From positions 1 to 64,000 of the forward strand of contig JAKLEZ010000008.1 in assembly GCA_022711465.1 (NCBI GenBank): a DNA stretch of 64,000 nt. The letters run 5' to 3'. The notes below the pieces were generated by a model. That model was not told the DNA's origin, did no database searches, and was given only the letters and a program-made list of their open reading frames with translations. Both the position numbers and the translations under genes were made by a program. The DNA is from Planctomycetota bacterium (lineage in GTDB: Bacteria > Planctomycetota > Phycisphaerae > UBA1845 > PWPN01). Shown here one piece after another: positions 34,532 through 45,022 of this stretch (position 1 is its first letter; every line of letters starts with the position of its first letter).

Positions 34532-35998
34532 ATGATGTCAGTCGGTACCGTCGCCAATGTCGCCCTGTTCGATCCGGCTCGTGGAGCGCCCTCGGCGATC
34601 AGGAGCGAGCAACTCGAAAGCGGGATTCGAAGCCACCGCGCCTGGGATGCTCGAAGTCGCTACTATCATCAGCAGCTACGCCGCGTCTTCCAGACGCATA
34701 TCCCTCCCGGCTCGCGTGTTCTCGAGATTGGCTGCGGCATCGGTGACCTCCTGGCCGACCTGAGGCCATCATGCGGTGTGGGCGTCGAGTTCTCCCCGGC
34801 GCTGGTCGATTGTGCCCGCAGGGCCCATCCCGAGCTCGACTTCTGTCTCGCATCTGAGGATCGACTCGAGTTCTCCGAGCAATTCGACTACATCGTCCTG
34901 GCGAACTCCATCGGATCGCTCAAGGATATTCAGTCCGTACTGGGCCGGCTCCGATCGGCATGCGGTCCTCACACCCGGGTCGTCATCGCCTACTTCAACG
35001 CCCTCTGGGAACCGATCCTCAACCTTGCGACCCTCCTCGGTCTCCGCCGGGAAGCCAAGGGGCTCAACTGGCTGTCGGTTCAGGATGTCCGCAGCCTGTG
35101 TGGACTCAGCGGTTTCGATATCACCCGGGAAACGACCGAAATCCTGATCCCCAAGGGAATCCCGCTTCTCTCGACGCTGGTCAATCGCGTGCTGGCACGC
35201 CTGTGGCCACTGACCTGTGTGAATCTGGTGACTGTGTTTGTCGCCCGCGCGGTGATGCCGCCGGAAAAGGCCGACCGGTTGACCGTCAGCGTGATCATTC
35301 CAACCCGCGACGAGCGCGGCAACATCCGCGACGCCGTAGAGCGAACTCCCGACATGGGTGCGCACACCGAACTGATCTTCGTCGACGGCGGCAGCACCGA
35401 TGGAACGGTCGCCGAAATCGAGACCCTGCGGGCCGCCCATCCCGAGCGAGACATCAAGCTGATCCATCAGGGCTCGGGGCACGGCAAAGGGGACGCGGTC
35501 CGCAAAGGCTTCGCCGTCGCCCGCGGTGACGTCCTCATGATTCTTGACTCCGATCTGACCGTGGCCCCGGAAGACATGCCCAAGTTCTTCGAGGTCATCG
35601 CCTCGGGCCAGGCCGAGTTCGTCAACGGCAGCCGACTCGTCTATCCAATGGAAGCCCAGGCCATGCGCTTCCTCAACAAGTGCGCGAACCGCTTCTTCGG
35701 CATCTTGTTCTCGTGGCTGCTGAACCTGCGCATCCGCGACACCCTCTGCGGAAGCAAAGCCCTTCTGCGACGCAACTACCAGACCATCGCCCGCAACCGC
35801 CACTACTTCGGCGAGTCCGATCCCTTCGGTGATTTCGACCTGATCTTCGGAGCGGCCAAGGCGGGCCTGAAGTTCATCGAAGTGCCGGTGCGATACGGAG
35901 CACGGCGCTATGGCCAGATCAAGATCCGCCGGTTTCGCGACGGTTTTCTGCTCCTGCGGATGAGCCTGGTCGCCCTCAGGAAACTCAAAATGTACTGA
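34532..35998 (+). CDS. SAM methyltransferase-GT2 glycosyltransferase fusion
   Basis: A 488-residue two-domain protein. Residues ~40-235 form a class I SAM-dependent methyltransferase: SRVLEIGCGIGDLLADL is motif I, and the YIVLANSIGSLKD region is motif III-like. A GT2 glycosyltransferase occupies ~245-488: LTVSVIIPTRDERGNI, LIFVDGGSTDGT and the DxD-type ILDSDLTV motif; the end resembles polyprenyl-phosphate sugar synthases (DPM1-type). The ATG at 34532 (followed by another ATG) is preferred to the frame back to 34421, which has no protein-like sequence before it. A stand-alone methyltransferase follows. The likely role is production and tailoring of a lipid-linked sugar. Confidence 0.85.
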   Translation: MMSVGTVANVALFDPARGAPSAIRSEQLESGIRSHRAWDARSRYYHQQLRRVFQTHIPPGSRVLEIGCGIGDLLADLRPSCGVGVEFSPALVDCARRAHPELDFCLASEDRLEFSEQFDYIVLANSIGSLKDIQSVLGRLRSACGPHTRVVIAYFNALWEPILNLATLLGLRREAKGLNWLSVQDVRSLCGLSGFDITRETTEILIPKGIPLLSTLVNRVLARLWPLTCVNLVTVFVARAVMPPEKADRLTVSVIIPTRDERGNIRDAVERTPDMGAHTELIFVDGGSTDGTVAEIETLRAAHPERDIKLIHQGSGHGKGDAVRKGFAVARGDVLMILDSDLTVAPEDMPKFFEVIASGQAEFVNGSRLVYPMEAQAMRFLNKCANRFFGILFSWLLNLRIRDTLCGSKALLRRNYQTIARNRHYFGESDPFGDFDLIFGAAKAGLKFIEVPVRYGARRYGQIKIRRFRDGFLLLRMSLVALRKLKMY

Positions 35999-36024
35999 AC
36001 TGGTCACCGGCTTTGGACCCCGTC

Positions 36025-36819
36025 ATGGCGTGCACGTGTACAGAGAATCGGTCTTTCGCCGAAGCGCTGCCCGCTCCCGCCTCCGGCCATCCGTACCTTG
36101 ACCGGCTTCGCCGACATCGCCGGATGTGGGACAGCAAGCCCGCGGTGCGGGCCCAGTATCGCTACTGGTATCGCTTGGTCACCGCCCAGCTGGCCAACCT
36201 GTCACCTTCCATCGAACTGGGCTGCGGGTGCGGCAATTTCAAGGGCTGCTATCCGGAGGTGCTAGCCACTGATGCCATGCCTACACCATGGTGTGATCGG
36301 GTGGTCGACGCCTGCCACATGAACTTCGAGGATGATTCGGTCGGCAATCTGGTGATGTTCGACGTCCTGCATCACATCCCCGAACCGCTCCGGGTTTTCG
36401 AGGAAGCGTCGCGCGTGCTGCGGCCCAGCGGACGAATCGTCGTCGTTGAACCGCTCCTGACCGCCTGGTCGCGCATTGTCTACCGTTTCCATCACGAGTC
36501 TATCGATGAGACCAGCGATCTGTTCAACGTGCCCGCCCCACCCCCTTCGTCCGCGGACTACGCGAACGCCGCAACGGCCACCCTTTTCTTCCACAGGCAC
36601 CGCGAGGCCTTTCTGCAGCACGTCCCACGACTCCGCTGGGTCTCTGACCAGGCGTTCTCCTGCCTGGCCTATCCCCTCACCGGAGGTTTCCGGCCCTTCT
36701 GCCTCATCCCCGCATGCGCGGTGAACGCCCTGAGCCGAGCCGAGGGTTTCGTGATCTCGCGATGGCGCTGCCGCTTCCTGGCACTCCGGACCCTGATCGT
36801 GCTGGAAAAGCGGGAATGA
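36025..36819 (+). CDS. Class I SAM-dependent methyltransferase
   Basis: A 264-residue methyltransferase of the Methyltransf_11 type. Motif I is SIELGCGCGNFKG, the acidic ribose-binding position is in LATDAMPT, and the VMFDVLHHIPEPLRVFEEASRVLRPSGRIVVVEP block is the usual motif II-III sequence of this family. The C-terminal half has less conserved, partly hydrophobic sequence. The ATG at 36025 is preferred over a TTG at 36013. It starts 27 bp after the methyltransferase-GT2 fusion and probably shares its transcript, so its substrate may be the same glycan or lipid. Confidence 0.85.
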   Translation: MACTCTENRSFAEALPAPASGHPYLDRLRRHRRMWDSKPAVRAQYRYWYRLVTAQLANLSPSIELGCGCGNFKGCYPEVLATDAMPTPWCDRVVDACHMNFEDDSVGNLVMFDVLHHIPEPLRVFEEASRVLRPSGRIVVVEPLLTAWSRIVYRFHHESIDETSDLFNVPAPPPSSADYANAATATLFFHRHREAFLQHVPRLRWVSDQAFSCLAYPLTGGFRPFCLIPACAVNALSRAEGFVISRWRCRFLALRTLIVLEKRE

Positions 36820-37079
36820 AGACACGAACGGCGGGCAGAGATAAGAAGTCTTAGTGCCCCTTCAGGCTCTTCAAGCCAGAAACGCTGTTCCGCGAGGACT
36901 GCGAGCCGGCGGCGAGCCCGAAGAACCGTAATCCATTTCCAAACATGATCTTACGAGGAGACAAATCCCTCCCGCCCCACCAACGTTGCCGGGGCGCAAG
37001 CCTCCCCGCCCGCAAACATTGCCCTCCCACATGGAAAGGGGTATAGCCATGGACAAGCCCTGTTCAAGGAGGAACACCC

Positions 37080-40000
37080 GTGGCTCAACGATCGTTCAAG
37101 GCACTTGCCGTCGCGCTCATCATTCTGAATGGTCTGGGACTGCTCTGGATCCGGCACGAGCTGCTCGCTCGCGGCTCCGGCCGGGCCCGGATCCTGTCCG
37201 CTCTGCCCGGACGGAATGTGGCCAGGACCGACCGGCTCAGTCTGGTTTTTGACGAGCCGATCGCGGCGGCTGCCCTCCTTGGACAACGACTCGAGCGGCA
37301 GCCGTTCGCGATCTCGCCACCGGTCGCCGGGCACTGGACGTGGTCACAGCCGGACCGGCTCGACTTCGTGCTGGACAAGCCTCTGGCACCCGGTCGGGTG
37401 TTCAAGGTCAAGGCGGCAAGCGACCTGGAGAGCCAGATCGGCCGCCGGATCATCGGACCGACCGAATTCCGCTACGAGACCGGGGCACTCCTGGTCACCT
37501 TCTGCGACTTCTACAGCGCGGACAAGGAGAGTGTCTCGCTGCAGCTGACTTTCAACCAGCCGGTGAATCCGAAAGACCTGGCCAGGAATCTGGAGCTCAA
37601 GCCGGTCGGCAGTCTGAATCCGTACGGGGTGGGGTCGGAACTGCCCGGCGCGCCCGGCGAGGCGATGAAGCTGACCATACTCACTCGCGAGACCACCGAT
37701 CGGATCATCGTGCGTTGCCCGCGCCCACGAACCGACAAGATCGAGGCATCGGTGAGAGCGGGATTGATCGGTTCAGGAGGGGAGTTGCCGCTGGCCGCGA
37801 ACTTCACCCGCCAAGTCGATATTCCTGCCGTCTTCGCCCTCATGCGGGCAGAAACCGGCACACCCACGCTGGACAATGCACCCAGCGTGCGGCTCGACTT
37901 CTCCTCGCCGCTGGCCCGGCGCCAGCCGACGCCCAAGGTCCACGTCGAACCGCCAGTCCCCGACTTGCGGCCGCAAATCAACAGCTATGGCGGAGGGATG
38001 TTGCTGACCGGTTCATTCCAGTGCGGCACACCGTACCGGGTCACGGTTGGGGCCGAGGCGCAATCCGAAAACGGCCTTCAACTTGGCCACGACCAGACGG
38101 TCTCCTTCCAGATCCCCGAATATGAACCCGGTGTGAACTTCCCAAGAACACGCGGCATTCTGGCCCCCGGCGGCAACCTGGAACTCGACCTCGAAGCGGT
38201 CAACGCCGCGAACCTCGACATTGCCGTCACCCGTGTCTACCAGAACAACCTCGTGAGCCACGCCCGCGGCGACAACCGGGACGCGACCTCCAAGAGCATG
38301 GCTCGTAAGACCCTCGCCCTTCAGCTCGAACGCAACAAGCCCACCAAACTGGCCCTGGAACTCCGCACGCTCATCGACGGATGGCCGGGCGTGTACTGGA
38401 TCTCGGCCACCGTCAAGGAACGCTCCTGGTCACATGCGTCCAGCATCGTGGCGATCAGCGACTTGGGATTGACCCGCAAACGAGACCGGGACGGCTACCT
38501 CGTCTGGGTCACTTCGCTCAAGACCGCTCGGCCGGTGCCCGGGGCCGAGGTAGCGGCCATGACCTACAACAACCAGGTGCTCGCCACGGCCACGACCGGC
38601 GCCGACGGTCTCGCTCGACTCTCCATCAAGGAGAACCACCCCGACGGACAACCCTGGTTGCTCACCGCCCGACTCGGCGACGACCTCAACTTCATGACCC
38701 AGGATAACCATGACTGGCTGCTCGAGCAGGCCGATACCGGCGGGCGCGAATACCCGGTCAACTACGACGTCATGATGTACACCGAGCGAGGTGTCTACCG
38801 GCCGGGCCAGACCGTCCACCTCACCGGCCTGGTTCGTGACGAATCCGGCCGGATACCGCCACCGTTTCCGCTCGATGTCACCGTCAAACGCTTGGATGGC
38901 AAGGTCGTCCAGGTGCTCAGGGTGACTCCCGACCCGCAGAAGCAAGGCTTCTTCCAGGTGGACTTCGTCACCCGAGATGACGGCATGCTCGGCAGGCACA
39001 CGTTCACGGCCACCTTGCCGGGAGCCGCCAAGGCCCTGGGGCAAACCGACACCATTGTCGCGGACTTCGCCCCGGTCCGGATGGAGGTCACCGCCCGACC
39101 ATCCAAGGAGACCTTCCTCGCCAATGACATGCCCACCATCGAGGCCCGGGCCCGCTACCTGTTCGGCCAGCCCGCCTCCGGTCTGCCGATCACCACATCC
39201 GGCGAATACCGCCGGGTGTCATTCAGATCCAAAAGCATGCCCGACTACACGTTCACCGACCCGAACGAGGGCAGAGAGGTGCGAGTCCTCGAGATCGAGG
39301 CCCAACTCGACAAGGAGGGACAAGCCAGAATCGAAGTACCCCTCTCTCGCCGAAAGCCCGTTGCGGCCACGTCACCCGCGGCTTCGCCGCCCACCAATCC
39401 AGGCGATACGGGGGCCGGCGAACCCGCGGAGGATAGGGAGACCCAGGCATCCGACGATGAGGGGGATGACTCCGCAGACCCTGATACCGAGGACAAGTCA
39501 GACAGCGAGGGCGGAGACCAGGCCAAGCCAGGCTTGATCGCCGGCCTGTGGGAAGGCTCCTTCTCCGTGACCGTCACTGAACCCGGGAGCCGCTCCGTTT
39601 CCGAGCACGTCACCCTGCGACTCAACACGATCAACCGGCACCTCGGCCTCAAGCTGCCCGGCAAGCTGGTGCCGACCGGCAGGCCGGTGCCGGTCAGCTA
39701 CGTTCAGATGACCGGCGACGACAAGCCCGCCGAGCCGGCCCCTTTCCGCTTCACGCTCCATCGAATCGAGCGCGACTACGCCCTGAAGATCGTCAATCAC
39801 CGGACTGTCTGGCAAACAACCGAACATCTCATCCAGGTAGCCGAGGGCGAGATCGACCCATCCAAGGGCGAGCCGAACGACTCGAGCTTCTCGATCACGT
39901 GCGCGTCGCCAGGTCCCCACCGGCTCATCGTCGTCGACAGCCGCTCAGCCTCCACCACGCGACTCGATTTCCACGCCACCGATAACGCCTCCGCGGATCA

Positions 40001-42707
40001 GATCGTTACCACCGACAACCCCGAGCAGCTCGATATCGTGCTCGATCGGCCCGACTACACGCCCGGCAGCGAAGCCCGGATTCTGGTCAAGAGCCCGTTC
40101 ACCGGAACCATGCTCATCACCCTCGAAACCGATCGCGTTGTCCGCCAGCAGGTCATGGCCATGGCCAGCCCAAGCGCAGAAATCCGCTGGCAGATCCCGA
40201 CCGACGTGCGCGGAGGAGCCTTCGTGACCGCCACGGTCGTCCGACCGGTCGATCCGTCCCGAGCACAGTGGCTCCCCCACCGGGCGATGGGCATGGCCCG
40301 GCTGCTCACCGACCACAAGATGCAGGAACTGCCCGTGGCCATCGACGCCCCCGCCGAACTCTTGCCCGCCGCCAAGACCACCGTGACCGTGAAGTCACCC
40401 ACCTCGACCGATCCGTCGCGGCCGGCCATGCTGCATCTCTGGGCGGTGGACGAGAGCATCCTCCTGACCACGAAGTACGAGACACCCGATCCGCTGATGC
40501 ACTTCTTCGAGCCACGAGAAGCGGCCGTAGCATCCTCTGACCTCTTTGACGAACTGATGCCTGATCACCGGCGAGCGGCAAGCATCCTCCGCATCGGCGG
40601 CGACGGCCATCCGAACCCCCTGGAAAAAGATGCCCCATCTGCACCCCTTCCCCTGCGGACGGCGGACGTGAGGTCCAAGACTCCGGCCGTCGTCTGGCGG
40701 ACGGTGGCCTCTGTAGGCCCGGATGGCCTCACCCGGGTCGAGATGGACACCCCCGACCTGACCGGCGAACTCCGCTTGATGGCCGTCGTAGTCGACGGAG
40801 ATTGCTACGGCAGTGCCGAGCGCGGACTGAAACTCGCCGCCCCGGTTCTGGTCGAGACCGGCTGGCCGCGATTTGTGGCTCCGGGTGATCGCTTCGCCGT
40901 GCCCGTCAAGATCTTCAACTCGACCGGTAAGCCGATGAAGGTCGATCTCGAAATCACACCGGCCGACGGCCCGATTGCGGTCGCCCAACCCAAACAGCCG
41001 GCTATCATGGTACCCGCGAGCCAGCCGGTGACGATTTGGCTCGACGCCGAGGCCAGGAGCATCGGCCAAGTCGCCATCCGGGTGCGAGCCGCGGGCGCCA
41101 CCGAGGACGGTCAGACTCTCGCCGCCGAGAGCAGGTCCGAGTTCACCGTCCGCCCGGCAGCCGCATTCCACAGCCAGTCGCACCTGCGGAGGATCAAGGC
41201 GGGCGAGACCGTGAGCCTAAGCCCGCCGAAGGAACTTATCGCCGGCTCGGTGCGAGCCACGCTGGGGATCGACGCCCGCCCGTCGGTGCAGCTGCAACCC
41301 GCGCTCGAACAGCTCATTCAGTATCCCTACGGCTGCCTCGAGCAGGTCACCAGCCAACTCTACGCTTTGCTCCACCTGCCTGATCTGCTCGCCCAAAACG
41401 ACCGGGGCGGCGAGCGTGCCCAGGAGGTCGGCCGGATGATCGATGCGGGCATCGTCCGACTGTGGTCGATGCAGACCGGATCCGGCGGCCTGTCCCTCTG
41501 GGCTCGCGAGACAAATCCCTATCTGTGGGGCAGCGCCTACGTGGGCACCTTCCTGCTCCAGGCCCGCCGCACGGGAGTCAAGGTGGATCCCCAGTTCACC
41601 GATGCGCTGGTCAGCTACCTCCAGGAGGAGCTGCAGCAGCCTTCAGGCGCGCAGGGACCGGACATGGATGACAACATGCGTGCATTACTCTGTCATGTCC
41701 TGGCCGGTTTCGATCGGCCGCCTCAGGGCTGGATGGCCCGCTTAACCGAGAAAGCCGCAAGCCTGGGCATGGCCGGCCGGGCCGATCTGGCTGCCGCCTG
41801 GATGCACAACGGCCGCAAGGATCGGGCCAGGACCATCCTGTTCGACAGCACGATGGATCAGGTCGTCACCCTCAGCACCGGCGGACGGCTCACGTCCCAA
41901 GTCCGCGAGCAGGCCGTCCTGCTCAACGCCCTGATGGACCTCGATCCCGGCCATCCATGGATCCCCACGCTCGTCCAAAGGCTCGAGACTGCCCGACGAG
42001 AGGGAACCTGGGGCACAACACTGGAGAACGCCAGCGCCCTGGCCGCCCTGGCCCGATACCAGTCACAAAACAGGCGCGAGGAGACAAGCTTCGAGGGGAC
42101 GGTACGCGTCGGCAACGACAGGGAAACGGCATTCAACCACCGCAAGCCCCTGGCGATGAGGATAAGCGAGAAGGAATGGCCGGTGCAGATCGTCACCCAA
42201 GGCACGGGCGAGGTCTACCTGTCTGTGGTCTACGAGGGCCTGCTGCCGCCCACCGAAGTCAAACCGTTTGACCGACAACTCATCGTCCGCCGCAAATGGT
42301 TGAATCGTGATGGCAAGCCACTCGACGTCAAGACGCTGAAGGTCGGCGATCTGATCCACGTGGAGGTCGAACTGGCGGCCCCAACGCTCACGCACGGTGA
42401 AAGGATCGAGAACGTCTGTGTTGTCGATGCCCTCCCAGGCGGCACCGAGGCCGAGGATCCGCAGCTGGCCACGTCCGCCGTGTCAAGCGCCGACCAGGAC
42501 GAGGAGGAGGCCGAATGCCGCACCGAGATCCGCGACGATCGTGTGCTGCTTTTCACGACGGCTGGCAAGAAGCCAACAGTGCATCACTACGCCGTGCGCG
42601 TCGCCGCCGCCGGCACATTCGTCGTTCCTCCAATCGAGGCGTCCTGCATGTACGATCCGCAATTTGGATCACTGAACGGAGGCGGAACGATCACGGTGCG
42701 GAAATGA
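37080..42707 (+). CDS. Alpha-2-macroglobulin family protein with thioester motif
   Basis: An 1875-residue bacterial alpha-2-macroglobulin, a protease-trapping envelope protein. The GTG start at 37080 has AAGGAGG at an ideal distance. The N-terminus carries an uncleaved-looking membrane helix (about 6-25) and no lipobox. MG-type beta domains follow, including the MYTERGVYRPGQTVHLTGLVRD motif typical of the family, the A2M core (AVVWRTVASVGPDGLTRVEMDTPDLTGELR) and the thioester domain with GCLEQ, where Cys1419 and Gln1422 would form the bond. Between ~755 and 822 there is an acidic Asp/Glu/Ser linker not typical of the family. The pbpC gene lies 90 bp downstream, the known partner arrangement for periplasmic A2M. 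Confidence 0.93.
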   Translation: MAQRSFKALAVALIILNGLGLLWIRHELLARGSGRARILSALPGRNVARTDRLSLVFDEPIAAAALLGQRLERQPFAISPPVAGHWTWSQPDRLDFVLDKPLAPGRVFKVKAASDLESQIGRRIIGPTEFRYETGALLVTFCDFYSADKESVSLQLTFNQPVNPKDLARNLELKPVGSLNPYGVGSELPGAPGEAMKLTILTRETTDRIIVRCPRPRTDKIEASVRAGLIGSGGELPLAANFTRQVDIPAVFALMRAETGTPTLDNAPSVRLDFSSPLARRQPTPKVHVEPPVPDLRPQINSYGGGMLLTGSFQCGTPYRVTVGAEAQSENGLQLGHDQTVSFQIPEYEPGVNFPRTRGILAPGGNLELDLEAVNAANLDIAVTRVYQNNLVSHARGDNRDATSKSMARKTLALQLERNKPTKLALELRTLIDGWPGVYWISATVKERSWSHASSIVAISDLGLTRKRDRDGYLVWVTSLKTARPVPGAEVAAMTYNNQVLATATTGADGLARLSIKENHPDGQPWLLTARLGDDLNFMTQDNHDWLLEQADTGGREYPVNYDVMMYTERGVYRPGQTVHLTGLVRDESGRIPPPFPLDVTVKRLDGKVVQVLRVTPDPQKQGFFQVDFVTRDDGMLGRHTFTATLPGAAKALGQTDTIVADFAPVRMEVTARPSKETFLANDMPTIEARARYLFGQPASGLPITTSGEYRRVSFRSKSMPDYTFTDPNEGREVRVLEIEAQLDKEGQARIEVPLSRRKPVAATSPAASPPTNPGDTGAGEPAEDRETQASDDEGDDSADPDTEDKSDSEGGDQAKPGLIAGLWEGSFSVTVTEPGSRSVSEHVTLRLNTINRHLGLKLPGKLVPTGRPVPVSYVQMTGDDKPAEPAPFRFTLHRIERDYALKIVNHRTVWQTTEHLIQVAEGEIDPSKGEPNDSSFSITCASPGPHRLIVVDSRSASTTRLDFHATDNASADQIVTTDNPEQLDIVLDRPDYTPGSEARILVKSPFTGTMLITLETDRVVRQQVMAMASPSAEIRWQIPTDVRGGAFVTATVVRPVDPSRAQWLPHRAMGMARLLTDHKMQELPVAIDAPAELLPAAKTTVTVKSPTSTDPSRPAMLHLWAVDESILLTTKYETPDPLMHFFEPREAAVASSDLFDELMPDHRRAASILRIGGDGHPNPLEKDAPSAPLPLRTADVRSKTPAVVWRTVASVGPDGLTRVEMDTPDLTGELRLMAVVVDGDCYGSAERGLKLAAPVLVETGWPRFVAPGDRFAVPVKIFNSTGKPMKVDLEITPADGPIAVAQPKQPAIMVPASQPVTIWLDAEARSIGQVAIRVRAAGATEDGQTLAAESRSEFTVRPAAAFHSQSHLRRIKAGETVSLSPPKELIAGSVRATLGIDARPSVQLQPALEQLIQYPYGCLEQVTSQLYALLHLPDLLAQNDRGGERAQEVGRMIDAGIVRLWSMQTGSGGLSLWARETNPYLWGSAYVGTFLLQARRTGVKVDPQFTDALVSYLQEELQQPSGAQGPDMDDNMRALLCHVLAGFDRPPQGWMARLTEKAASLGMAGRADLAAAWMHNGRKDRARTILFDSTMDQVVTLSTGGRLTSQVREQAVLLNALMDLDPGHPWIPTLVQRLETARREGTWGTTLENASALAALARYQSQNRREETSFEGTVRVGNDRETAFNHRKPLAMRISEKEWPVQIVTQGTGEVYLSVVYEGLLPPTEVKPFDRQLIVRRKWLNRDGKPLDVKTLKVGDLIHVEVELAAPTLTHGERIENVCVVDALPGGTEAEDPQLATSAVSSADQDEEEAECRTEIRDDRVLLFTTAGKKPTVHHYAVRVAAAGTFVVPPIEASCMYDPQFGSLNGGGTITVRK

Positions 42708-42796
42708 GCGCGTCTTCGGGCATCGGGGGTAACGCCGGCATCTCGCCGGGGGCTCCCCACGGCTTCGAGACACCCTTCCAGTGAAGGACGATCGCC

Positions 42797-44803
42797 ATGA
42801 TCCGGCGGCTCAAGCGGTTTCTGATGGCGGCGGCGGTGCTGAGCACCTGCGGCGTGCTGCTCATGGCTGCGGGGTGGTTGCTCAGCCCCTTCCCGGTGAA
42901 ACGGCTGGAGCGATGGCCGGCCAGCCCCCTGGTTACCGATCGCCACGGCCGGGAAATGCTCCGCGTGGTCGGCGACGACGAGCAGTGGCGATTCGTCGTG
43001 CCATTGGAGCGGATCTCACCGCAGCTGATCCAGGCGACCATCGCCGTCGAGGACGAGCGGTTCCTGCTGCACGGCGGCATCGACCCGCCAGCCGTGCTCC
43101 GGGCAATCGGCCAGAATCTGGGCAGCTTGCGGGTCGTCTCCGGGGCAAGCACACTGACCATGCAGATCTGCCGGATGCTCGACGACCGGCCGCGTACCTT
43201 CGCCGCTAAGATGATCGAGGCACTCCGGGCCCTGCAGTTGGAGTCGATCTACTCCAAGCAGCAGATCCTCCAGACCTACCTGAACATCGCCCCCTACGGC
43301 CATAACATCCGCGGGGTTGAGGCTGCGGCCCGAGCCTACTTCGGCAAGTCGGCCGAACAGCTCTCGCTCGGCGAGGCCGCTCTGCTGGCCGGCTTGCCGC
43401 AATCACCCAATCGCCTCCGGCCGGACCGCTCCCCAGAGAAGGCACGGGCCCGGCGCGAGATCGTCCTGCGGCGCATGGCCGAGCTTGGAATGATCGACGA
43501 CCAGCAGCTTGCCCTGGCTTCGTCGGAGCCGATCCCGACGACGCTGTGCAAGGCCCCCAAGGCCGCCCCGCATGCCGCGTGGATGAGCCTCCAGCGACGA
43601 CTGGGCGGGGGGCGAACGACCCTCGACCTGAGCCTCCAGTCGGAGATGGAACGGATCGCCGCCCGGCACCGACTGAAGCTGCCGCCCGGCTGCGACGTGG
43701 CCATGGTGGTGATCGACATTCCCAGCGGCGATATCCTGGCCATGGTCGGCTCGGCCGATGCAAACCACACCCGCCACGGCCAGGTCAACGGGTGCACGGC
43801 CAGGCGCAGCCCCGGTTCGACGCTCAAGCCCTTCATCTACGCCGCGGCCTTCGAGGAGCGCCTGTTATCGCCCCAATCCGTCGTCCACGATATCCCGATC
43901 GAGAGAGCCGGCTGGTCGCCCTCCAATTTCGACAAGACCTTTGCCGGCGATCTGCCCGTCGCGGATGCGCTCCGCCGGTCGCTCAACGTGCCGGCCATCA
44001 TGGTAGCGGAAGGCGTGGGCCTGCCCCGCTGCCTGGGACTCATCGAAGCCGCCGGCGTCCGACTGCCCGCCAACACGCTGGCACGCGGCGGACTGGCCGT
44101 CGTCGTCGGGTCCGTCGAAATCACGCTCCTCGACCTGACCAACGCCTACGCGACGATCGGCCGGGGCGGCGTCCGACGCTCGCCACGCCTGCTCATGGAT
44201 GACCCGACCGACGAGAGCCCCGCGATCGAAGCCAACGTGTGCGCGGCCATTGACGAGATCCTCTCCTCGCGGGTTCGAAGGCCACAGAGCATGGCCGAGT
44301 GGCCGGCCCATCAGGTCCCCTGGTTCGCATGGAAGACCGGCACCAGTTCCGGCCGTCGCGACGCCTGGGCCGTCGGCCACAACCGGCGATTCGCGGCCGG
44401 CGTGTGGGCCGGCCTGTTCAGCGGCGCGGGGGAGAGCCGCCTGGTCGGCGCCGGGGTGGCCGAGCCCCTGCTGGCGGACATCTTCGCGCTGCCCGCGATC
44501 CGCACGGACAAAGATCCGCTGCCAGCCAGGCCCTGGATCGTGGAACGTCCTCTGCCGCCACCACGCGAACTCGGCGAAGAGCTGGCCATCACCTCCCCGC
44601 GGAACGGGGCGACGTTCCTGGCTATGTCCGGCCAGGCCGTCATTCACCCCCGGGTGAACCGCAAGGAGAACATGACCTGGTTCCTCAACGGACGGCTCAT
44701 CGGCGACAGCGCCAAACGGCTGATCCTGACTCCCGGCCAGTACGAGCTGCGTTGCGTGGATGCTTCCGGCAAGTACAGCGCGGTCGAATTCACCGTGCGA
44801 TAG
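42797..44803 (+). CDS. pbpC: Penicillin-binding protein 1C
   Basis: Bifunctional peptidoglycan synthase of 668 residues. A membrane helix (about 7-29) precedes the GT51 transglycosylase domain, with catalytic Glu85 in VEDERFLLHGG and the GASTLTMQ motif. The transpeptidase domain has Ser341-x-x-Lys344 in SPGSTLKPF, Ser395-x-Asn397 in SLNVPA and Lys513-Thr-Gly in KTGTSSGRRDAW. The last ~90 residues match the PBP1C-specific C-terminal (BiPBP_C) domain. All catalytic residues are present. It follows the alpha-2-macroglobulin gene, as in the Escherichia coli yfhM-pbpC pair, where the inhibitor is thought to protect the envelope while PBP1C repairs peptidoglycan. Confidence 0.93.
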   Translation: MIRRLKRFLMAAAVLSTCGVLLMAAGWLLSPFPVKRLERWPASPLVTDRHGREMLRVVGDDEQWRFVVPLERISPQLIQATIAVEDERFLLHGGIDPPAVLRAIGQNLGSLRVVSGASTLTMQICRMLDDRPRTFAAKMIEALRALQLESIYSKQQILQTYLNIAPYGHNIRGVEAAARAYFGKSAEQLSLGEAALLAGLPQSPNRLRPDRSPEKARARREIVLRRMAELGMIDDQQLALASSEPIPTTLCKAPKAAPHAAWMSLQRRLGGGRTTLDLSLQSEMERIAARHRLKLPPGCDVAMVVIDIPSGDILAMVGSADANHTRHGQVNGCTARRSPGSTLKPFIYAAAFEERLLSPQSVVHDIPIERAGWSPSNFDKTFAGDLPVADALRRSLNVPAIMVAEGVGLPRCLGLIEAAGVRLPANTLARGGLAVVVGSVEITLLDLTNAYATIGRGGVRRSPRLLMDDPTDESPAIEANVCAAIDEILSSRVRRPQSMAEWPAHQVPWFAWKTGTSSGRRDAWAVGHNRRFAAGVWAGLFSGAGESRLVGAGVAEPLLADIFALPAIRTDKDPLPARPWIVERPLPPPRELGEELAITSPRNGATFLAMSGQAVIHPRVNRKENMTWFLNGRLIGDSAKRLILTPGQYELRCVDASGKYSAVEFTVR

Positions 44804-45022
44804 CGATGATCACCCAGATACGGATGCGAAGCCACTCCAGCGGCTGCTGGCCAGCCTGGAAAGGCCGACGTCGACGAAACCCGAATAAGACCGTGGCCCC
44901 AGCTGAACAGAAGGAGATCGACCCATCAACTGGCCAGAAGACGGCAGCCTGCCCTGTTCGCGGACTCAAACGAGGATATGAGTGCCCGACAATGCCGGCG
45001 CCGCTCGGGTCCGACCTCACCG

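Noticed and set aside
36871..37077. Small minus-strand frame before the alpha-2-macroglobulin gene
   Set aside because: No ribosome site or conserved character, and it overlaps the strong Shine-Dalgarno of the downstream GTG.
44804..45022. Lost HhH domain of UvrC by frameshift
   Set aside because: All three minus frames downstream of the uvrC stop were read and none has HhH-like sequence.
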